Shown here: positions 39,036 to 50,204 of the stretch, piece after piece | Numbering within the stretch: the stretch's first letter is position 1 | Layout: each line of letters starts with the position of its first letter | From: Bradyrhizobium zhanjiangense | GTDB taxonomy: Bacteria; Pseudomonadota; Alphaproteobacteria; Rhizobiales; Xanthobacteraceae | Length of the DNA: 64,000 nucleotides | Assembly (NCBI RefSeq): GCF_004114935.1 | Contig: NZ_CP022221.1 | Coordinates: forward strand, 248,001-312,000 | Direction: 5' to 3' | The notes under the pieces: generated by a model | What the model was told of the DNA's origin: nothing | Database searches by the model: none | Seen by the model: only the letters and a program-made list of their open reading frames with translations | Position numbers and translations under genes: made by a program

Positions 39036-42000
39036 AGGCGCCGCGCCCCATCCCCGACGAGGTGCGCGCGCGGCAGGCGCGCGCATCCGATCCGACCGCC
39101 TCCGCTTTCGTGTCGGCCAATGCCGGCTCGGGCAAGACGCATGTGCTGGTGCAGCGTGTCATCCGCCTTTTGTTGTCGGGCGTGCCGCCGGAAAAGATCC
39201 TCTGCATCACCTTCACCAAGGCCGCCGCCGCCAACATGGCCGAGCGCGTGTTCACCACGCTCGGTCATTGGGTGACGCTGGACGATGCCGGGCTCGACGC
39301 CGCCATTCGCGCCGTCGGCATTCCCTACCCCAGCCCAAAACTGCGGCGCGAGGCGCGAAAGCTGTTTGCTTGTGCGCTGGAAACGCCGGGTGGCTTGAAG
39401 GTGCAGACCATCCACGCGCTCTGCACCCGCCTGCTCCAGCAATTCCCGTTCGAGGCCAACGTGCCCGCGCGCTTTGCCGTGATCGACGAGCGCGACCAGA
39501 CCGACATGATGGAGCGCGCCAATCTGAAGGTGCTGCTCGACGCCGCACGTGATCCGGAGAGCGTCACAGGCCGCGCGCTGCTGACGGCGATGGCGAGCGC
39601 CGCCGACGTCAACTTCAAGGAGGTCGTGCGCGAGGCGTGCCTGAGTCGCGATCATTTCATGGCCTGGACCGATGAGGCCGGCAACGCCGAGGCAGCTGCT
39701 GCTCAGATGGCGGCGGTGCTGGGTGTCGACGCCGGCGACCGCATCGAGGACGTCGAGACGGAGATTCTCGACGGTCCGTTCCTGCCGCGGTCGCGCTGGG
39801 ACGAGATCGCCTTCGCGCTGGAGGACGGCAGCAAGTCCGACAACGACCAGGCCGGCCGGCTCCGCGAAGCAAAAGTCTTTTCCGGCAGTGCACAGGTCGA
39901 TGCCTATCTCTGCGTCTTCCTCACCGACGACAAGCTGCCGCGCAAGGCAGTGCTGACCAAGAAGTTTTGCGATCACAACCCGTCCGTCGCCCGCCTGTTC
40001 GAGGCCGAGGCGCAGCGGCTTGGTGGGATGATCGAGAAGCGTCGCGCTGTGACGGTTCGCGACCGCACTGCGGCCCTGCTGCACATCGCGACCGCTGCCG
40101 CCCAAAACTACCGCCGCGAGAAGCAGGAGCGCGGTCTGCTCGACTATGACGACCTCATCGACAGGACGCTGGCGATGCTGGACCGCGTCTCCTCGGGCTG
40201 GGTGCATTACAAGCTCGACCGCGGCGTCGATCACGTCCTGATCGACGAGGCCCAGGACACCAGCCCGCGGCAATGGGACATCGTCGCGCACATCATCTCC
40301 GAATTCACCGCAGGCGAAGGCGCGCGTGAGGGGCTGAACCGCACCGTCTTCGCGGTCGGCGACGAGAAGCAGTCGATCTTCTCGTTCCAGGGCGCAGCTC
40401 CCCATGAATTCGACGCCCGCCGGCGCGAGCTGCACCGCAAGTTCACCGCGGCCGGGCTGAAGTTCGATCCGGTCGCCTTCACCTATTCGTTCCGCTCGGG
40501 CGCCGCGATCCTGCACTCGGTCGACCACGTTTTCCGCGATCCCCAGATCTACAAGAGCATCCATTCGGTCGAGATCGGCCATCCCCTGCACAATGCGCTA
40601 GCCGATGCAGGCCCGAGCGTGATCGAGCTGTGGGACCTCGCGGAGGCCGACGAGCGACAGGACATTGAGGGCTGGCGCGCGCCGTTCGACGGCGTCGCCG
40701 TCACCAGCCCCGAGGTGAAGCTAGCGCGCCGCATCCAGGCCGAGATCAAGCGGCTGGTCGAAAGCGGCACGCTGACGGGACACGAAGGCGAACGGCGGCC
40801 GCTGCGCTATGGCGACATGCTGATCCTGGTGCGGCGGCGCGGTAATGCCTTTGACGCCGTGATCCAGGCGCTGAAGCACGCTGGCGTCCCGGTCGCCGGC
40901 GCCGACCGGCTCAAGCTGACCGAGCACATCGCCATCATCGACCTGATGAACCTTGCGGACGCGCTGCTGCTGCCGCAGGACGATCTCGCGCTCGCCGTGG
41001 CGCTGAAGAGCCCGCTGTTCGGGCTCGATGACGACGACCTGTTCCAGCTTGCCTGGGACCGCAAGGGATCGCTGCGCCGCGCGCTGGGCGAACATGCGGA
41101 CACAAGCGAGAAGTTCGCCACGGCATTGCGGCGCCTGGAAGCCTGCGAGATGCGCACGCGCGAGGAGACGCCGTTCGCGTTCTACGCCTGGCTGCTAGGG
41201 GGCGATGGCGGCCGCGCACGCATCCTGCGCCGTCTCGGGCACGAAGCCAACGACGCGCTCGACGAGTTCCTGGAGCTGGCACTGAACTATGAGCGCAAGG
41301 CGCCGGCCTCGCTGCAGGGCTTCATGGCCTGGCTGCGTTCGGCCGACACTGAGGTGAAGCGCGACATGGAGATCTCGCGCGACGAGGTGCGGGTGATGAC
41401 CGTGCACGGCGCCAAGGGTCTGGAGGCTTCCGTCGTATTCATGGTGGACACGACATCCTCGCCCGCGGATTCGCAGCGGCTGCGGCTAATTCACGTGCCG
41501 CGCGGCAATGGCGGCGAGGTGGTGGTCTGGGCCGGCCGTAAGGCCGACGATCCCAAGCCGGTCGCCGAGGCGCGCAAGGCCATGCTCGAGGAGACCGAGG
41601 ACGAATATCGCCGCCTGCTCTATGTCGCGATGACGCGCGCCGCCGACCGCCTGATCGTCGGCGGCTGCATGCCCGGCAATATGAGGACCGTCCGCAAGCT
41701 GAGCTGGTACGATCTGGTCGACACCGGCCTCGCCGGCTCGGGCCTGGACAAGCAGATCATCGAGACGCCGCTCGGCAAGGTGACACGATTCGCGCGGCCA
41801 GAGGATGTCGCGGCGCTAGGCACGCCGGCGACGTCCGTGGACCAGACAATCGTTTTGCCGGACTGGCTGCGAGCGCCGGCCCCGCGCGAGGTTATCGACG
41901 AGGATCCAGTGCGCCCCTCGGGCCAGTCGGCCGAAGAGGGCCGCCGCGTGCGCAGCGGCGAATCGGTGCAGTCGCGCGCGCTGGCGTTGCAACGCGGCAC

Positions 42001-42538
42001 GCTGGTGCACCGGCTGCTGCAATCCTTGCCCGACATCGCCGCCCAGCGCCGGCGCGAGGCCGCACGCGACTTCATGGCACGCAATGCCTCGGACTGGCCG
42101 GAGGCCGACCGCACCGCGCTGGCCGACAAGGTGCTCGCCTTGATCGCTGAGCCGCGCTTCGCCCCGGTCTTTGCCGCCGGCAGCCGGGCCGAGGTCGCCA
42201 TCGTCGGCAAATTGGAGCGGCCGGGGCGCACCCCGGCGCTGGTGTCGGGGCAGATCGACCGGCTGGTCGTTCGACCCGAGGAGGTCCTGATCGTCGATTT
42301 CAAGACCAACCAGGCGGCACCCAGAAACGCGGCCGAGGCACCCGCCGCCTATGTCCGGCAGCTCGCGCTGTACCGGGCGGTGCTATCGAGGCTTTATCCC
42401 CAAAGGCCTGTCAGGGCTGTCCTGCTCTGGACCGAGGCCCTTGAATATATGGAGATTTCGGCCCCCGCGCTGGACGCGGCGCTGGCATCCCTTCATCTCG
42501 GTGTGAGCGTCCTTGACCCAGCAAGGAGCCGTTCATAG
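39029..42538 (+). CDS. addA: Double-strand break repair helicase-nuclease AddA
   Basis: AddA is the active 3'-5' helicase and nuclease subunit. The 1169-residue protein has Walker A SANAGSGKTH (~29-38), CITFTKAAAANMAERV (motif Ia), LIDEAQDTSPRQWD (motif II), VGDEKQSIFSFQGA (III), MTVHGAKGLEASVVF (V) and LLYVAMTRAADRLIVGG (VI). The C-terminal RecB-type nuclease has VDFKTNQAAP. It starts inside the end of addB with GAGG just upstream. The pair replaces RecBCD in alphaproteobacteria. Confidence 0.96.
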   Translation: MVKAPRPIPDEVRARQARASDPTASAFVSANAGSGKTHVLVQRVIRLLLSGVPPEKILCITFTKAAAANMAERVFTTLGHWVTLDDAGLDAAIRAVGIPYPSPKLRREARKLFACALETPGGLKVQTIHALCTRLLQQFPFEANVPARFAVIDERDQTDMMERANLKVLLDAARDPESVTGRALLTAMASAADVNFKEVVREACLSRDHFMAWTDEAGNAEAAAAQMAAVLGVDAGDRIEDVETEILDGPFLPRSRWDEIAFALEDGSKSDNDQAGRLREAKVFSGSAQVDAYLCVFLTDDKLPRKAVLTKKFCDHNPSVARLFEAEAQRLGGMIEKRRAVTVRDRTAALLHIATAAAQNYRREKQERGLLDYDDLIDRTLAMLDRVSSGWVHYKLDRGVDHVLIDEAQDTSPRQWDIVAHIISEFTAGEGAREGLNRTVFAVGDEKQSIFSFQGAAPHEFDARRRELHRKFTAAGLKFDPVAFTYSFRSGAAILHSVDHVFRDPQIYKSIHSVEIGHPLHNALADAGPSVIELWDLAEADERQDIEGWRAPFDGVAVTSPEVKLARRIQAEIKRLVESGTLTGHEGERRPLRYGDMLILVRRRGNAFDAVIQALKHAGVPVAGADRLKLTEHIAIIDLMNLADALLLPQDDLALAVALKSPLFGLDDDDLFQLAWDRKGSLRRALGEHADTSEKFATALRRLEACEMRTREETPFAFYAWLLGGDGGRARILRRLGHEANDALDEFLELALNYERKAPASLQGFMAWLRSADTEVKRDMEISRDEVRVMTVHGAKGLEASVVFMVDTTSSPADSQRLRLIHVPRGNGGEVVVWAGRKADDPKPVAEARKAMLEETEDEYRRLLYVAMTRAADRLIVGGCMPGNMRTVRKLSWYDLVDTGLAGSGLDKQIIETPLGKVTRFARPEDVAALGTPATSVDQTIVLPDWLRAPAPREVIDEDPVRPSGQSAEEGRRVRSGESVQSRALALQRGTLVHRLLQSLPDIAAQRRREAARDFMARNASDWPEADRTALADKVLALIAEPRFAPVFAAGSRAEVAIVGKLERPGRTPALVSGQIDRLVVRPEEVLIVDFKTNQAAPRNAAEAPAAYVRQLALYRAVLSRLYPQRPVRAVLLWTEALEYMEISAPALDAALASLHLGVSVLDPARSRS

Positions 42539-42605
42539 GTTGACCCCATGATCCCGGGCGCGATTCCAGGTCGCGCCGATTCTTTCAACCGAGTGAGGTA
42601 CTCCA

Positions 42606-42926
42606 ATGGCCGTTAGCAAGGTTTCCGACGCCGATTTCGAAGCCGAAGTGCTCAAGGCGAACGGCCCCGTGGTCGTCGATTTCTGGGCCGAATGGTGCGG
42701 CCCCTGCCGCATGATCGCGCCCGCCCTCGACGAGATCGCCGGTGCGATGGGCGACAAGGTCAAGATCGTGAAGCTCAACGTCGACGAGAGCCCGAAGACC
42801 GCGTCCAAGTATGGCGTGATGTCGATCCCGACTCTGATGATCTTCAAGGGCGGCGAGATGGCCTCCCGCCAGGTTGGCGCGGCACCGAAGGCAAAGCTCC
42901 AGCAGTGGATCACCTCCGCGGTCTGA
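42606..42926 (+). CDS. trxA: Thioredoxin
   Basis: The 106-residue protein is a canonical thioredoxin with [14 protein letters not shown] (active-site WCGPC at ~30-34) and the cis-Pro loop [11 protein letters not shown]. It reduces cytosolic disulfides, supplying ribonucleotide reductase, peroxiredoxins and others. It lies 67 bp after addA, with a GAG-rich ribosome site, and ends in a terminator. Location next to addAB is usual in Rhizobiales. Confidence 0.97.
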   Translation: MAVSKVSDADFEAEVLKANGPVVVDFWAEWCGPCRMIAPALDEIAGAMGDKVKIVKLNVDESPKTASKYGVMSIPTLMIFKGGEMASRQVGAAPKAKLQQWITSAV

Positions 42927-42953
42927 TCCTTCTCGCGCAGGATTATTTTCGAG

Positions 42954-42979
42954 AACGGCCGGCGAAAGCCGGCCGTTTT
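42954..42979 (+). terminator. Intrinsic terminator after trxA
   Basis: AACGGCCGGC (42954-42963) and GCCGGCCGTT (42968-42977) form a perfect 10-bp stem with a GAAA loop ending in TTTT. It lies 27 nt after the trxA stop and closes the divL-trxA run. Confidence 0.88.
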
Positions 42980-43020
42980 GCGTTGGTGGGGCGTGTTCAG
43001 CGTAGGACGAGTCCCAGCCC

Positions 43021-44079
43021 TTGCCCGCCCCTCCCGCAAAGCGCGTGCGAAAATCGACCTCCCTCGTTGCGATGGAGGCGCGGTCGGTCGATGCGATCCC
43101 GCGCGGCAAGGAGTGGCAGTACGAGCCGAAATGGGACGGCTTTCGCTGCTTGCTGTCGCGCAACGGCAGCGACGTCGATCTCCGCTCGAAATCCGGCGAG
43201 GACCTCACGCGCTATTTCCCCGAGATCGTTGCCGCCGCGTTGAAGCTGAGGGCGGATCGTTTCACGCTCGACGGCGAGATCGTCGTGCCGCACGGCAAGG
43301 GTTTTTCGTTCGACGCATTGCTGCAACGAATCCATCCCGCGGCAAGCCGCGTGAAGAAGCTCTCGCAGGACACGCCGGCGCTCTACCTCGTATTCGATCT
43401 GCTCGCGGCGGCGAAAGACAAGCACCTCGCTGGAAAGTCGTTGATCGAACGACGGCCGGCGCTCGAAGCGTTCGCGAAAGCCAACCTCAAGGGCAGCGTC
43501 TTCCGTCTTTCACCGTCGACAACGAGCTACGCCACCGCCCAAAAATGGCTGGCGCAATCCGGCGGCGGTTCGGACGGTGTCATCGCCAAGCGCATCGACC
43601 TGCCCTACCAAGCCGGCACGCGCGACGGCATGCAGAAGATCAAGAAATTCCGCAGCGCCGATTGCGTCGTCGGCGGCTTCCGCTACGCCACCAACAAGAT
43701 CGCCGGCAGGAACGTGGTCGGCTCGCTGCTGCTCGGGCTCTATGACGACAAGGGTCTGCTGCACCACGTCGGCTTCACCTCGGCGATCAAGGCAGAGCAG
43801 AAGCCTGATCTGACCGATCGGCTCGAAGCATTGATTGGCGAGCCCGGCTTCACCGGCAACGCGCCGGGCGGGCCGAGCCGCTGGTCCACCGAGCGCTCCG
43901 CGAAATGGTGTCCACTCAAGCCGAAGCTGGTGATCGAGGTCTGCTACGACCATTTCAGCGGCGAGCGCTTTCGCCACGGCACCTCGATCCTGCGCTGGCG
44001 CCCCGACAAGGCGCCGCGGCAATGCACATTCGAGCAGCTGAAGCAGAAAGCGGCCGATCCGATGAAGTTGTTGAAGTGA
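43021..44079 (+). CDS. ATP-dependent DNA ligase (LigC/LigD-ligase type)
   Basis: The 352-residue product is a stand-alone ATP ligase. EPKWDGFR carries the AMP-accepting Lys (KxDG). Then follow LDGEIVV (motif III), LVFDLLA (IIIa), DGVIAKRIDLPY (IV), KIKKFRSADCVVGGF (V) and an OB-fold C-terminus. It lacks the polymerase and phosphoesterase parts of full LigD, and no Ku gene is adjacent. It may serve in back-up end joining or base-excision repair. The start is uncertain: TTG 43021, GTG 43045 and ATG 43072 are possible, and a stop at 43003 limits extension. Confidence 0.85.
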   Translation: MPAPPAKRVRKSTSLVAMEARSVDAIPRGKEWQYEPKWDGFRCLLSRNGSDVDLRSKSGEDLTRYFPEIVAAALKLRADRFTLDGEIVVPHGKGFSFDALLQRIHPAASRVKKLSQDTPALYLVFDLLAAAKDKHLAGKSLIERRPALEAFAKANLKGSVFRLSPSTTSYATAQKWLAQSGGGSDGVIAKRIDLPYQAGTRDGMQKIKKFRSADCVVGGFRYATNKIAGRNVVGSLLLGLYDDKGLLHHVGFTSAIKAEQKPDLTDRLEALIGEPGFTGNAPGGPSRWSTERSAKWCPLKPKLVIEVCYDHFSGERFRHGTSILRWRPDKAPRQCTFEQLKQKAADPMKLLK

Positions 44080-44086
44080 GCTAGCC

Positions 44087-44172
44087 GTAGCCCGGATGGA
44101 GCGCAGCGTAATCCGGGAATTGTGCCACAAGCGACGACGGCCCCGGATTACGCTGCGCTCCATCCGGGCTAC
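44087..44172. repeat. Inverted-repeat element (GTAGCCCGGATGGAGCGCAGCG type), copy 1
   Basis: Left arm 44087-44119 (GTAGCCCGGATGGAGCGCAG, then CGTAATCCGGG) and right arm 44141-44172 (CCCGGATTACGCTGCGCTCC, then ATCCGGGCTAC) are perfect inverse copies around a ~21-nt core. It lies between the convergent ligase and phosphoesterase genes. Confidence 0.85.
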
Positions 44173-44182
44173 AAGATCACAC

Positions 44183-44923
44183 CTACCCAATCCATCCCGT
44201 CGCCAGCGCGTTCGCCAGTTCAGGCTGCCCGTTTCGCCGCGCCAACGCCGCCATCGCTTCATAATCATACACGACGTGTCGGAACGTCGCCTGCCAAGCG
44301 CCATCAGCAAGTTCGAGAGTGGCATAACGCGCGTGCGGCGTGCCGGCTTCGACGACGTGCGGATACGGATGCTTGTCGCGGTAACCAGGGCTGCCGACAC
44401 TGCCGGGATTGACGATCAGCCGGCCGTCGCGCAGGCGCACAGCGCGGGCGAGATGGGTGTGGGCGCAGAGGATCAGCGACTGCGTGATGCCTTGTGCGAA
44501 TTGCTCGATGCGGTCCAGCGGCGACAGCGCAACCGTGCCGTCGGGATGCACGGTGTCGAGCCAATAGACTTCATCGCTATTGGGCGTCGCATGGCACAGG
44601 AAGACCTGGTCGCGAAACACACGCGTCATCGGCTGCGCGCGCAGCCAGTCGAGCTGCGCGGCATTGAGCTGCGCATGGGCGGGACGATACCACGAGCCCA
44701 TCTGTTCCGGAGCGCGGTCGAGCAGATAGCGGTCGTGATTGCCGAGCACGTGCACGGCGTCGAGCGTCATCAGGATCTCGATCGTCCTGCGCGCATCGAG
44801 CGGTCCGCTCAGCATGTCGCCGAGATTGACGATGTCGGCAATGCCTTGCGCGCGGATGTCGGCGAGCACGGCTTCGAGCGCGAGACAGTTTCCGTGGACG
44901 TCGGCAATCGCGGCAAAACGCAT
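44183..44923 (-). CDS. Calcineurin-like metallophosphoesterase
   Basis: The 246-residue protein has the five metallophosphoesterase motifs: IADVHGN (D-x-H), NLGDML (GD), LGNHDR (GNHD), a His in FLCHATP, and AHTHLA (GH-x-H type). It ends with IVNPGSVGSPGYRD, as in the YfcE/MJ0936 group of small phosphodiesterases. The physiological substrate is unknown. Repeat elements flank it on both sides, and folC lies upstream on the same strand. Confidence 0.88.
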   Translation of the reverse strand: MRFAAIADVHGNCLALEAVLADIRAQGIADIVNLGDMLSGPLDARRTIEILMTLDAVHVLGNHDRYLLDRAPEQMGSWYRPAHAQLNAAQLDWLRAQPMTRVFRDQVFLCHATPNSDEVYWLDTVHPDGTVALSPLDRIEQFAQGITQSLILCAHTHLARAVRLRDGRLIVNPGSVGSPGYRDKHPYPHVVEAGTPHARYATLELADGAWQATFRHVVYDYEAMAALARRNGQPELANALATGWIG

Positions 44924-44934
44924 CGTTCATCACC

Positions 44935-45019
44935 GTAGCCCGGATGGAGCGAAGCGAAATCCGGGGCCTTCATCGCTTGTGGCACGATCCCGGATTGCGC
45001 TGCGCTCCATCCGAGCTAC
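44935..45019. repeat. Inverted-repeat element (GTAGCCCGGATGGAGCGAAGCG type), copy 2
   Basis: This has the same build as the element at 44087-44172, only 760 bp away, with arms GTAGCCCGGATGGAGCGAAG... and ...TGCGCTCCATCCGAGCTAC around a different core. Two mismatches are visible in the right arm. It lies between folC and the phosphoesterase gene on the minus strand. Confidence 0.8.
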
Positions 45020-45025
45020 GCAAAC

Positions 45026-46369
45026 TCATGCAGGCGGCGTGCCGTTGATCGCCAGCACGTGGCCGGCCAGATACAGCGAGCCGGTGATCAGGATGCGCGG
45101 CGGCACCTCGTAGGCGAGCTTCGCCAAGGCGCGCAGCGCAGCTTCGATGCCGGGCGCGGGCTCGACGCGCATGCCGAGGCTGCGCGCGGCGTCCGCGAGG
45201 CGGTCGACCGGCATAGCGTTCTCGGTATCGGGGATCGGCACTGCGATGATGTGACGGGTGAGACCGGCGAAATTGGCGAGAAAGCCCTGAGCATCCTTGT
45301 TGGCCATCATGCCCGCGATGACGACCAGCGGCCGCGACACCCGCTCTTCGAGATCGCCGAGCGCAGCCGCCGCGACACGCCCGCCCTCGGCATTGTGCCC
45401 GCCATCGAGCCAGATGTCCGAGCCCTGCGGCCCCCAGGAGAGCAGCTCGCCCGAGGTGATGCGCTGCATTCGTGCCGGCCATTCCGCGCCGACGATGCCA
45501 GCCTCGAACGCCGCCTGGTTGACCTTGAACGCCGGGACGGCGCGCAGCGTCGCGATTGCAAGGCCGGCGTTGTCGAACTGATGACGGCCGAACAGGCGCG
45601 GCGCTGCAAGATCCATCAGGCCGCGCTCGTCGGAATAGACCAGACGTCCGCGCTCGACATTGACGTGCCAGCTTTCGTTCGCCGCAAACAGCGGTGCGCG
45701 CATGCGCCTCGCCTGTGCTTCGATCACGGCCATCACCTCGCCCGCCTGCTCAGCGCATATCACGGGCACGCCGCGCTTGATGATCGCGGCCTTCTCGCTG
45801 GCGATCGATGCCAGGGTCGACCCAAGGAAGTCCATGTGGTCCATGCTGACAGGCGTGATCACGCAGGCCGCCGGCACATCGATCACGTTGGTCGAATCGA
45901 GCCGGCCGCCGAGGCCGACTTCGAGCAGCACCACATCGGCCGGATGCTGTGCGAACAGATGCAAGGCCGCGGCGGTCTTCAGCTCGAAGACGGTCGCAGC
46001 CTCGCCGGCATTGACGCGCTCGACCTCTTCCAGCGCGGCGCGCAATTCATCGTCACTGACGAGCACGCCGCCACCGACGCGACCCAGCCGGAAGCATTCG
46101 TTGATGCGGACGAGATAGGGCGAGGTGTAGGCGTGCACGCGCAAGCCTGCGGCCTCCAGCGTCGCGCGCAGATAAGCGAGCGTCGAACCCTTGCCATTGG
46201 TGCCGGCGATGTGGATCACCGGCGGCAGCTTGCTTTCAGGGTGGCCGAGCCGCGCGAGCAGGCGGTGCATCCGCTCGAGCCCGAGATCGATGCGTTTCTG
46301 ATGCAGGGCCGACAGCCGCCCGATCAATTCGCCGAGCGGCGGCTTTGCGCTGTCAGGGGACGCGTTCAC
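45026..46369 (-). CDS. folC: Bifunctional folylpolyglutamate synthase/dihydrofolate synthase
   Basis: FolC adds glutamate to dihydropteroate and then further glutamates to folates. The 447-residue product is a Mur-ligase-fold enzyme with the P-loop [11 protein letters not shown] (~52-62), [28 protein letters not shown] (family signature), MDHMDFLG and [11 protein letters not shown]. It follows accD with a 4-bp ATGA overlap, the usual accD-folC order. Confidence 0.96.
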   Translation of the reverse strand: MNASPDSAKPPLGELIGRLSALHQKRIDLGLERMHRLLARLGHPESKLPPVIHIAGTNGKGSTLAYLRATLEAAGLRVHAYTSPYLVRINECFRLGRVGGGVLVSDDELRAALEEVERVNAGEAATVFELKTAAALHLFAQHPADVVLLEVGLGGRLDSTNVIDVPAACVITPVSMDHMDFLGSTLASIASEKAAIIKRGVPVICAEQAGEVMAVIEAQARRMRAPLFAANESWHVNVERGRLVYSDERGLMDLAAPRLFGRHQFDNAGLAIATLRAVPAFKVNQAAFEAGIVGAEWPARMQRITSGELLSWGPQGSDIWLDGGHNAEGGRVAAAALGDLEERVSRPLVVIAGMMANKDAQGFLANFAGLTRHIIAVPIPDTENAMPVDRLADAARSLGMRVEPAPGIEAALRALAKLAYEVPPRILITGSLYLAGHVLAINGTPPA

Positions 46370-47307
46370 GCGTGGGGCGCGGCCGGCGCCGTTTCGGCGG
46401 CCGATACGATCTGCGCCGGGCTCGCAACCGGCTGCACCGGCTTCGATGCGCTTTCCAGCGCCGGCGCCTTGGTCAGCAGGCGGCAGAGTCGCGCCAGCGT
46501 CGGACGCAATTCGTGGCGATGCACGACCATGTCGACCATGCCGTGCTCCTTCAGATACTCGGCGCGCTGGAACCCCTCGGGGAGTTTTTCGCGGATGGTC
46601 TGCTCGATCACGCGTGCGCCGGCGAAGCCGATCAGGGCGCCGGGCTCGGCGATCTGCACGTCACCGAGCATGGCATAGGACGCGGTGACGCCGCCGGTGG
46701 TCGGATTGGTCAGCACGACGATATAGGGCAATTTTGCCTCGCGCAGCATCTGCACCGCAACGGTTGTGCGCGGCATCTGCATCAGCGACAAAATGCCTTC
46801 CTGCATCCGCGCGCCGCCGGATGCGGCGAACACGATGAACGGCACATTCTTCTCGACCGCAAGCTCGAGCCCGCGCACGATGGCCTCGCCTGCGGCCATG
46901 CCGAGCGAGCCGCCCATGAAATCGAAATCCTGCACGGCAACGACGACGGCGGAGCCTTCGAGCTTGCCGTAGCCGACCTTGATCGCGTCGTTGAGGTTGG
47001 TGCGCGCGCGCGCATCCTTGATGCGATCAACGTACTTCTTCTCATCGCGAAACTTGAGCGGATCGGGCGTGACCTCGGGCAGCGCCACATCGAACCAGGT
47101 CTCGTTGTCGAAGATCGACTTCAACCGGGCCACCGCGCCCATGCGCATGTGGTAGTTCGAGCCGGGGATGACGAACTGGTTGGCCTCGACGTCCTTGTAG
47201 AAGACGAGCTGTCCGGAATCCGGGCACTTGATCCACAGGTTCTCCGGCGTCTCCCGCCGCAGCATGTTGCGGATCTTCGGCCGAACCACATTGGTAAGCC
47301 AGTTCAT
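46366..47307 (-). CDS. accD: Acetyl-CoA carboxylase carboxyltransferase subunit beta
   Basis: AccD with AccA transfers the carboxyl group from biotin to acetyl-CoA, making malonyl-CoA. The 313-residue product starts [16 protein letters not shown] at 47307. The crotonase-like core is clear ([44 protein letters not shown]). The N-terminal zinc ribbon is degraded: only Cys28 of the four Cys remains, with Ser31, Ile47 and Ser50 at the other places. A Pro/Ala-rich tail ends the protein. It overlaps folC by 4 bp. Confidence 0.95.
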   Translation of the reverse strand: MNWLTNVVRPKIRNMLRRETPENLWIKCPDSGQLVFYKDVEANQFVIPGSNYHMRMGAVARLKSIFDNETWFDVALPEVTPDPLKFRDEKKYVDRIKDARARTNLNDAIKVGYGKLEGSAVVVAVQDFDFMGGSLGMAAGEAIVRGLELAVEKNVPFIVFAASGGARMQEGILSLMQMPRTTVAVQMLREAKLPYIVVLTNPTTGGVTASYAMLGDVQIAEPGALIGFAGARVIEQTIREKLPEGFQRAEYLKEHGMVDMVVHRHELRPTLARLCRLLTKAPALESASKPVQPVASPAQIVSAAETAPAAPHA

Positions 47308-47419
47308 GGTTTGCTCCGATGTGCGAACCCGCCTCGCGGATCGCCTGAAGGGATATATGGCGGCCGGGCCGCTGCCCGGCAAGCCGCCGTGTCGCCCGCC
47401 CCAAGAGCGGAATTATGGC

Positions 47420-48252
47420 CTATTCCGCCGCCTGTTGCGCGCCCTTGACGCCCTGGGCCAGGGCCGCCGTCAATTCGGCGACGGCGTTGACGGTTTTGCC
47501 AGTCGCCCGCCCGTCCGCATCGAGGCTGTTCTTGAGCGCATCGACCAGCGCGGTGCCGACCACGGCACCATTGGCATGCGAGGCAATAGCGCGCGCAGCC
47601 TCCGGCGTGCGGATGCCAAAGCCGACGCAGACCGGCAGTTTTGTGTGCCGCTTGATGCGGGCAACTGCTTCGCTCACCGCCGAGGAGTCCGCGGCCGCCG
47701 CACCGGTGATGCCGGTAATCGAGACGTAATAGACGAAGCCCGAGGTGTTGGCGAGCACGGCCGGCAGACGCTTGTCATCGGTGGTCGGCGTCGCCAGACG
47801 GATGAAGTTGAGCCCGGCCTTCATCGCGGGCAGGCAGAGCTCGTCGTCCTCCTCCGGCGGCAGGTCGACGATGATGAGACCATCGACGCCGGCACTCTTG
47901 GCATCGGCCAGGAATTTATCGACGCCATAGATGTAGATCGGGTTGTAATAGCCCATCAGCACGATCGGCGTCGCGTTGTCGTCCTTGCGGAAGCCACGCA
48001 CCAGCTCGAGCGTCTTCTTCAGCGTCATGCCGGCCTTGAGCGCGCGGAGCCCGGCGGCCTGGATCGACGGACCATCGGCCATCGGATCGGTGAAAGGCAT
48101 GCCGATCTCGATCACGTCGGCGCCCGCCTTCGGCAGCGCCTTGATGATCTCGAGCGACGTCGCCGGATCGGGGTCGCCGGCCATCAGGAAGGTCACGAAG
48201 GCCGAGCGGCCCTGCTTTTTCAGCTCGGCAAAACGGGTATCGATGCGGGTGG

Positions 48253-48256
<4 letters not shown>
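47420..48256 (-). CDS. trpA: Tryptophan synthase alpha subunit
   Basis: TrpA splits indole-3-glycerol phosphate to indole and glyceraldehyde-3-phosphate. The 278-residue TIM barrel has catalytic Glu and Asp in [30 protein letters not shown], and the phosphate-binding [13 protein letters not shown]. Its start overlaps the trpB stop (ATGA), fitting the alpha2-beta2 complex with indole channelling. It is the last of trpF-trpB-trpA. Confidence 0.97.
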
Positions 48257-49466
<1,210 letters not shown>

Positions 49467-49470
<4 letters not shown>

Positions 49471-50138
49471 CGGACACTCAACTCTTGGCTTGTATCTTGG
49501 CTGGGGCGCGCGGCGCGAATGAAGGCCTTGATCATCTCGGGATCCTTGACGCCGGGGGCGCTCTCGATGCCGGAGGAGACGTCGACGCCGCTGGCGCCGG
49601 TGACGCGGAGGGCTTCGGCGACGTTGTCGGCGTGAAGCCCGCCCGAGACCATGTAGGGCAGGATCAGATCGAGATTTTCGAGCAGGTGCCAGTCGAACGG
49701 CGCGCCGAGACCGCCGGGGCGGGTTGCATCTTTCGGTGCCCGCGCATCGAACAGGATGCGGTCGGCGACTGCGGCGTAGCCGGGCAGCACGGCGAGATCG
49801 GCAGATGTGGCGACCGGCACCGCCTTCATCACGGGGCGGCCGAACCGCTGCTTGATGTCGCGCAGCCGCGCCACGCTCTCCTTGCCATGGAGCTGGAGAA
49901 TGTCCGGTGACAGCGCGTCCATGATATTGTCGAGCGTGGCGTCGTCGGCATCGACGGTCAGCGCGACCTTGAGCGCACGCCGCTTCACCTGGCGGCCGAG
50001 CTCGCGGCCCGCGTCCAACGACAGGTGCCGCGGCGACGGCGGAAAGAACACGAACCCCACCATGTCGGCACCCGCCTCGAGCGCCACCTCGAGCGTCTCG
50101 GGCGTAGACAGGCCGCAGATCTTGACGAGCAGGGACAT
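49467..50138 (-). CDS. trpF: Phosphoribosylanthranilate isomerase
   Basis: TrpF performs the Amadori rearrangement of phosphoribosylanthranilate. The 223-residue TIM barrel has the catalytic Cys in VKICGL, the Asp in FDARAPK, and [16 protein letters not shown] near the C-terminus for phosphate binding. It is the first gene of the trpFBA operon, whose genes overlap by 4 bp. The C-terminal ~15 residues vary and overlap trpB. Confidence 0.96.
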
Positions 50139-50204
50139 GGTCTCAAAGCGAATGGAGGCCGCGGGCCTGCGGCCGGAAAACAGGGCTTTCGGTTGCGGCC
50201 GCTT

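Noticed and set aside
43021..44079. Complete LigD end-joining system
   Set aside because: Only the ligase domain is present; no polymerase or phosphoesterase domains and no Ku gene are in the neighbourhood.
44087..45019. Repeats resembling a CRISPR array
   Set aside because: The units are inverted-arm elements in separate intergenic gaps, with a gene between them and no regular spacers or cas genes.
47308..47382. 25-residue N-terminal extension of AccD
   Set aside because: The Arg-rich stretch is not part of the family; [10 protein letters not shown] at 47307 is the conserved start.
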